Below the pieces are notes generated by a model that saw only the letters and a list, made by a program, of their open reading frames with translations, was not told where the DNA came from and made no database searches. Positions 63,027 through 64,000 of a stretch of 64,000 nucleotides of DNA are shown piece by piece. The stretch is from Salinarimonas ramus (GTDB lineage: Bacteria; Pseudomonadota; Alphaproteobacteria; Rhizobiales; Beijerinckiaceae). The first letter of the stretch is position 1, and every line of letters starts with the position of its first letter. The translations under genes were made by a program, and so were the position numbers. The DNA lies in the NCBI RefSeq assembly GCF_014645695.1, contig NZ_BMMF01000017.1, forward strand, positions 44,713 through 108,712, read 5' to 3'.

Positions 63027-63896
63027 ATGCTCTACGATGCGCTTCTCGCCCCCTTCGTCGAGTTCGAGTTCATGCGCCGCGCCCTCGTCGGCTCGCTGGC
63101 GCTGGCGCTCGCGGCGGGGCCCATCGGCGTCTTCCTGATGCTGCGGCGCATGTCGCTCACGGGCGACGCCATGGCGCACGCGATCCTGCCGGGCGCGGCG
63201 ATCGGCTTCCTCGTCTCGGGCCTGTGGCTGCCGGCGCTGACGCTCGGCGGCTTCCTCGCCGGGGTGGCCGTGGCGCTCGCGTCGGGCCTCGTCACGCGGG
63301 TGACGAAGCTCGGCGAGGACGCCTCGCTCGCGGCGTTCTACCTCGTCTCGCTGGCGCTCGGCGTCACCATCGTCTCCATGCGGGGCTCGAACGTCGACCT
63401 GATGCACGTCCTGTTCGGGACCGTGCTCGCGCTCGACGACGGGGCGCTGCTGCTCATCGGCGCCATCGCCACGGTGACGCTCGGCGCGCTGGCGCTGATC
63501 TACCGCCCGCTCGTGATGGAATGCGTCGACCCGGTCTTCCTCGGCTCGGTGAGCCGGGCGGGCGGGGTCGTCCACCTCACCTTCCTCGTCCTCGTCGTCG
63601 CCAACCTCGTGGGCGGCTTCCAGGCGCTGGGCACGCTGCTCGCGGTCGGCCTGATGATGCTGCCGGCGGCCACCGCGCGGTTCTGGGCCTCCGACGTCAC
63701 CGGCATGATCGCCGTGGCGACGGGGGCCGGCATGGTGTCGGGCGCGGCGGGGCTCCTGCTCTCGTATCATTGGGAATTGCCCGCCGGCCCCGCGATCATC
63801 CTCGTGGCCGGCGGCATCTATCTCGTCTCCCTCGTCGTCGGAAAGGAAGGCGGGCTTTTGCGCCTCGCCTTCCCGGGACGACATTTGGAGGCATAG
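63027..63896 (+). CDS. aztB: zinc ABC transporter permease (AztB/ZnuB type)
   Basis: This is a 289-residue ABC-3 permease with about eight helices, including LTGDAMAHAILPGAAIGFLVSG and VVANLVGGFQALGTLLAVGLMMLPAATARF. It starts 3 bp after aztA. The C-terminus LAFPGRHLEA looks complete. The binding protein expected in the operon (AztC or ZnuA) is not seen. An IS-like sequence follows directly, so an operon interruption is possible. Confidence 0.9.
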   Translation: MLYDALLAPFVEFEFMRRALVGSLALALAAGPIGVFLMLRRMSLTGDAMAHAILPGAAIGFLVSGLWLPALTLGGFLAGVAVALASGLVTRVTKLGEDASLAAFYLVSLALGVTIVSMRGSNVDLMHVLFGTVLALDDGALLLIGAIATVTLGALALIYRPLVMECVDPVFLGSVSRAGGVVHLTFLVLVVANLVGGFQALGTLLAVGLMMLPAATARFWASDVTGMIAVATGAGMVSGAAGLLLSYHWELPAGPAIILVAGGIYLVSLVVGKEGGLLRLAFPGRHLEA

Positions 63897-64000
63897 GGCC
63901 GAGGCCGTGTGGAAACGCCCTCGAATATGCTAAGCTTCAGCTCTCTACACGGGGAGCTTCGGGATGGGGCGTTTCGTCGAGGGCCAGGATCGCCGGCAGG
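63897..64000 (+). mobile_element. left end of an IS1182-like insertion sequence (partial)
   Basis: Directly after the aztB stop comes GGGCCGAGGCCGTGTGGAAACGCCC, which contains a GTGTGGAAACG-type sequence as found at IS1182-family ends. The transposase start follows at 63964. The exact terminal inverted repeat and target duplication cannot be set without the right end. Confidence 0.6.
63964..64000 (+). CDS. IS1182-like transposase, start only (partial)
   Basis: The frame ATG at 63964 gives MGRFVEGQDRRQ, which matches the typical N-terminus of IS1182-family transposases (MKRFVEGQDR...). GGGGAG lies 8 bp upstream. The gene runs off the right edge, so only 12 residues are visible. Confidence 0.72.
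   Translation, partial: MGRFVEGQDRRQ

Overview
The window is very GC-rich DNA of an alphaproteobacterium, most likely of the order Hyphomicrobiales (Rhizobiales). The evidence is a divK-pleD pair, a timA-mltA-smr block beside secB, a Mur-type Fur regulator, a direct-repeat LexA box (GAAC-N7-GAAC) before imuA-imuB-dnaE2, and an alphaproteobacterial speF leader RNA before an ornithine/lysine decarboxylase gene. I cannot name the species from sequence alone. No rRNA, tRNA, CRISPR array or prophage was seen.

Layout: 1-6455 (minus) is the start of a complex I operon, nuoA-B-C-D-E-F-G, with nuoG running off the left edge. A cobalamin riboswitch (6800-6960) precedes a single His-rich PCuAC-like secreted protein. 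7627-11612 (minus) is a SitABCD/MntABC-type manganese/iron ABC transporter, divergent from a Mur/Fur regulator. Then come DNA polymerase IV and a DUF3572 gene (minus) and divK-pleD (plus), whose 3' region holds three hairpins. 16122-21402 (minus) is a TRAP region in the unusual order P-Q-M-Q-M. It is followed by aroA, a large subtilisin-like protease with an overlapping secreted partner, and the minus-strand housekeeping block timA-mltA-smr-HTH-PfkB kinase, divergent from secB and mscL.

32384-36346 holds the speF RNA, the decarboxylase, an EamA exporter and a LacI-type regulator. 36584-42718 is the SOS mutagenesis cassette imuA-imuB-dnaE2 with its LexA site. 42721-46683 is a tripartite tricarboxylate transporter (tctA-B-C, minus) divergent from a GntR regulator, with a palindrome between them. 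46694-58540 is a galactoside locus: a UgpC/MalK ATPase and IclR regulator (minus), divergent from a binding protein, two permeases split by a YjbR gene, GH36 alpha-galactosidase, an SDR, KDGal kinase, KDPGal aldolase and GH42 beta-galactosidase. Together these suggest import of galactosides, hydrolysis to galactose, and a De Ley-Doudoroff route whose lactonase and galactonate dehydratase are not in the window.

58563-64000 is more accessory. It has a cupin, a glyoxalase II, a less GC-rich three-gene HTH/DUF1828 module and a small helical protein. It ends with a zinc (AztAB-type) operon that starts with a tiny His5 membrane peptide behind a Zur-like box, and an IS1182-like element enters immediately after the zinc permease gene.

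Points most worth a second look: the riboswitch-controlled PCuAC-like protein that lacks most copper ligands, the protease/partner pair, the P-Q-M-Q-M TRAP locus, the DUF1828 module, the His5 peptide, the SDR with its active-site Lys changed to Asn, and paired inverted copies of an intergenic palindromic repeat.
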